In this document: piece after piece, positions 20,772 through 21,411 of the stretch
How positions within the stretch are numbered: the stretch's first letter is position 1
Layout: the number at the start of each line of letters is the position of its first letter
Source: CAZRHH01 sp964599885
GTDB lineage: Bacteria > Chloroflexota > Dehalococcoidia > DSTF01 > JACRBR01
Length of the DNA: 21,411 bases
Direction: 5' to 3'
Assembly: GCA_964599885.1 (NCBI GenBank)
Contig: CAZRHH010000053.1
Span: 1-21,411, forward strand
The notes under the pieces: model-generated
Told to the model about the DNA's origin: nothing
Seen by the model: only the letters and a program-made list of their open reading frames with translations
The model's database searches: none
Program-made: the position numbers and the translations under genes

Positions 20772-21411
20772 TTAGTGCGCAGCCGCCGCCTCGCGCGCGC
20801 CGAGCGCCTGCTCGAACGCCGCCATCGTCGGTTCGATGTGCAGCGGGATCGCGAGCGCGTCCTCAATTGCTTCTTGCGTCTTCAGCCCGGAACCGGTGAT
20901 GTAGGCGACCGTCAGCTCGTCCTGCGCGATCTTGCCTTCGCGGGCCAGCTTCTGCAGTCCGGCGACGACGACGCCGCCCGCCGTCTCGGCGAAGATGCCC
21001 TCGGATTCGGCGAGCAGCTTGATGCCGTCGACAATCTCCGGGTCGTCGGACGCGACGCCGTATCCGCCGGACTCCTCCATCACCTTCAGCGCGTAGTAGC
21101 CGTCGGCCGGATTGCCGATGGCGAGCGATTTGGCGATCGTCCTCGGGCGGACGGGGCGAACATCGAGCGTGCCGGCTTCGTAGGCGGTGACGATGGGCGA
21201 GCAGCCGCGGGCCTGCGCGCCCGACATCTTCGTCTGCACGCTGTCGATCAGCCAGAGCCGCGCCAGTTCCTGCAGCCCCTTCCAGATCTTCACATAGAGC
21301 GAGCCGGACGCCATCGGCGCGACGACGTGCTCCGGCGCGCGCCAGCCGAGCTGCTCGGCGACTTCATAGCCGAGCGTCTTGCTGCCCTCCGCGTAGTACG
21401 GGCGCATGTTG
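20772..21411 (-). CDS. thrC: Threonine synthase, C-terminal part (5' end outside window)
   Basis: Threonine synthase is a PLP enzyme that turns O-phosphohomoserine into threonine. The frame is open to the right edge of the window, and 212 residues are visible. NMRPYYAEGSKTLGYEVAEQLGW at the edge is internal sequence, so the Met near 21407 is not the start. Also visible are VAPMASGSLYVKIWKGLQEL (the conserved turn ASGSL), GCSPIVTAYEAG, KSLAIGNPADGYYALK, and FAETAGGVVVAGLQKL; ITGSGLKTQ is the family's phosphate-binding tail. The PLP lysine lies beyond the window edge. The next genes on the strand are a NIL-domain protein and a CysO-like carrier, a context suggesting coupling of the homoserine-phosphate branch point with sulfur amino-acid synthesis. 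Confidence 0.92.
   Translation of the reverse strand, partial: NMRPYYAEGSKTLGYEVAEQLGWRAPEHVVAPMASGSLYVKIWKGLQELARLWLIDSVQTKMSGAQARGCSPIVTAYEAGTLDVRPVRPRTIAKSLAIGNPADGYYALKVMEESGGYGVASDDPEIVDGIKLLAESEGIFAETAGGVVVAGLQKLAREGKIAQDELTVAYITGSGLKTQEAIEDALAIPLHIEPTMAAFEQALGAREAAAAH

Overview
The window is about 21.4 kb of high-GC bacterial chromosome. It is densely coded, with short intergenic gaps and many translational overlaps. No rRNA, tRNA, CRISPR array, transposase or phage gene was seen. The mix of genes suggests an uncultured Chloroflexota-type bacterium, perhaps near the Dehalococcoidia, with Actinobacteria-like lineages as the alternative. The pointers are a CysO-type sulfur carrier beside a NIL-domain protein and threonine synthase, a Bacillus-type Fe-S PurF, a FliA/WhiG-like sigma factor, and families of short intergenic repeats. 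The taxonomic placement is inference, not something the sequence proves.

Layout. 1-2563 (minus): a four-gene unit read right to left, made of an MBL-fold hydrolase, a dienelactone-hydrolase-family protein, a 72-residue acidic tail-anchored protein and an atypical NAD-dependent epimerase that runs off the left edge. 2757-4412 (minus): a hybrid sensor kinase. It diverges, across 384 bp of repeats, from 4797-6758 (plus): a group 3 sigma factor directly followed (TAG-ATG) by a degenerate Gfo/Idh/MocA-like protein. 7106-7750 (plus): an unrecognised 214-residue protein flanked by two copies of an intergenic repeat. 8059-9354 (minus): a GT4 glycosyltransferase. 9793-15055 (plus): purF-purM-purH, then a GalT/HIT-superfamily protein. 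15182-15394 (plus): an orphan AbrB/SpoVT-type regulator. 15481-16719 (minus): a cytochrome P450. 16836-19868 (plus): argC-argJ-argB with 1-nt and 17-nt overlaps. 19884-21411 (minus): threonine synthase (partial), a NIL-domain protein, a CysO-like sulfur carrier and an unlisted 45-residue membrane peptide.

How the genes work together. purF, purM and purH supply the first, fifth and last two steps of IMP synthesis. argC, argJ and argB cover acetylated-ornithine-pathway steps, and ArgJ allows acetyl recycling. thrC, NIL and cysO suggest protein-thiocarboxylate sulfur transfer to an amino-acid skeleton derived from homoserine phosphate or serine. The sensor kinase and sigma factor form a possible regulatory locus.

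The most interesting material is the sulfur-carrier cluster, whose CysO-like protein has one extra residue after the terminal Gly-Gly; the sigma factor coupled to a Rossmann protein that seems to have lost its catalytic residues; and at least four families of structured or heptameric intergenic repeats. One repeat supplies the stop codon of the glycosyltransferase. I found no clear-cut, fully new multi-gene defence or mobile system.
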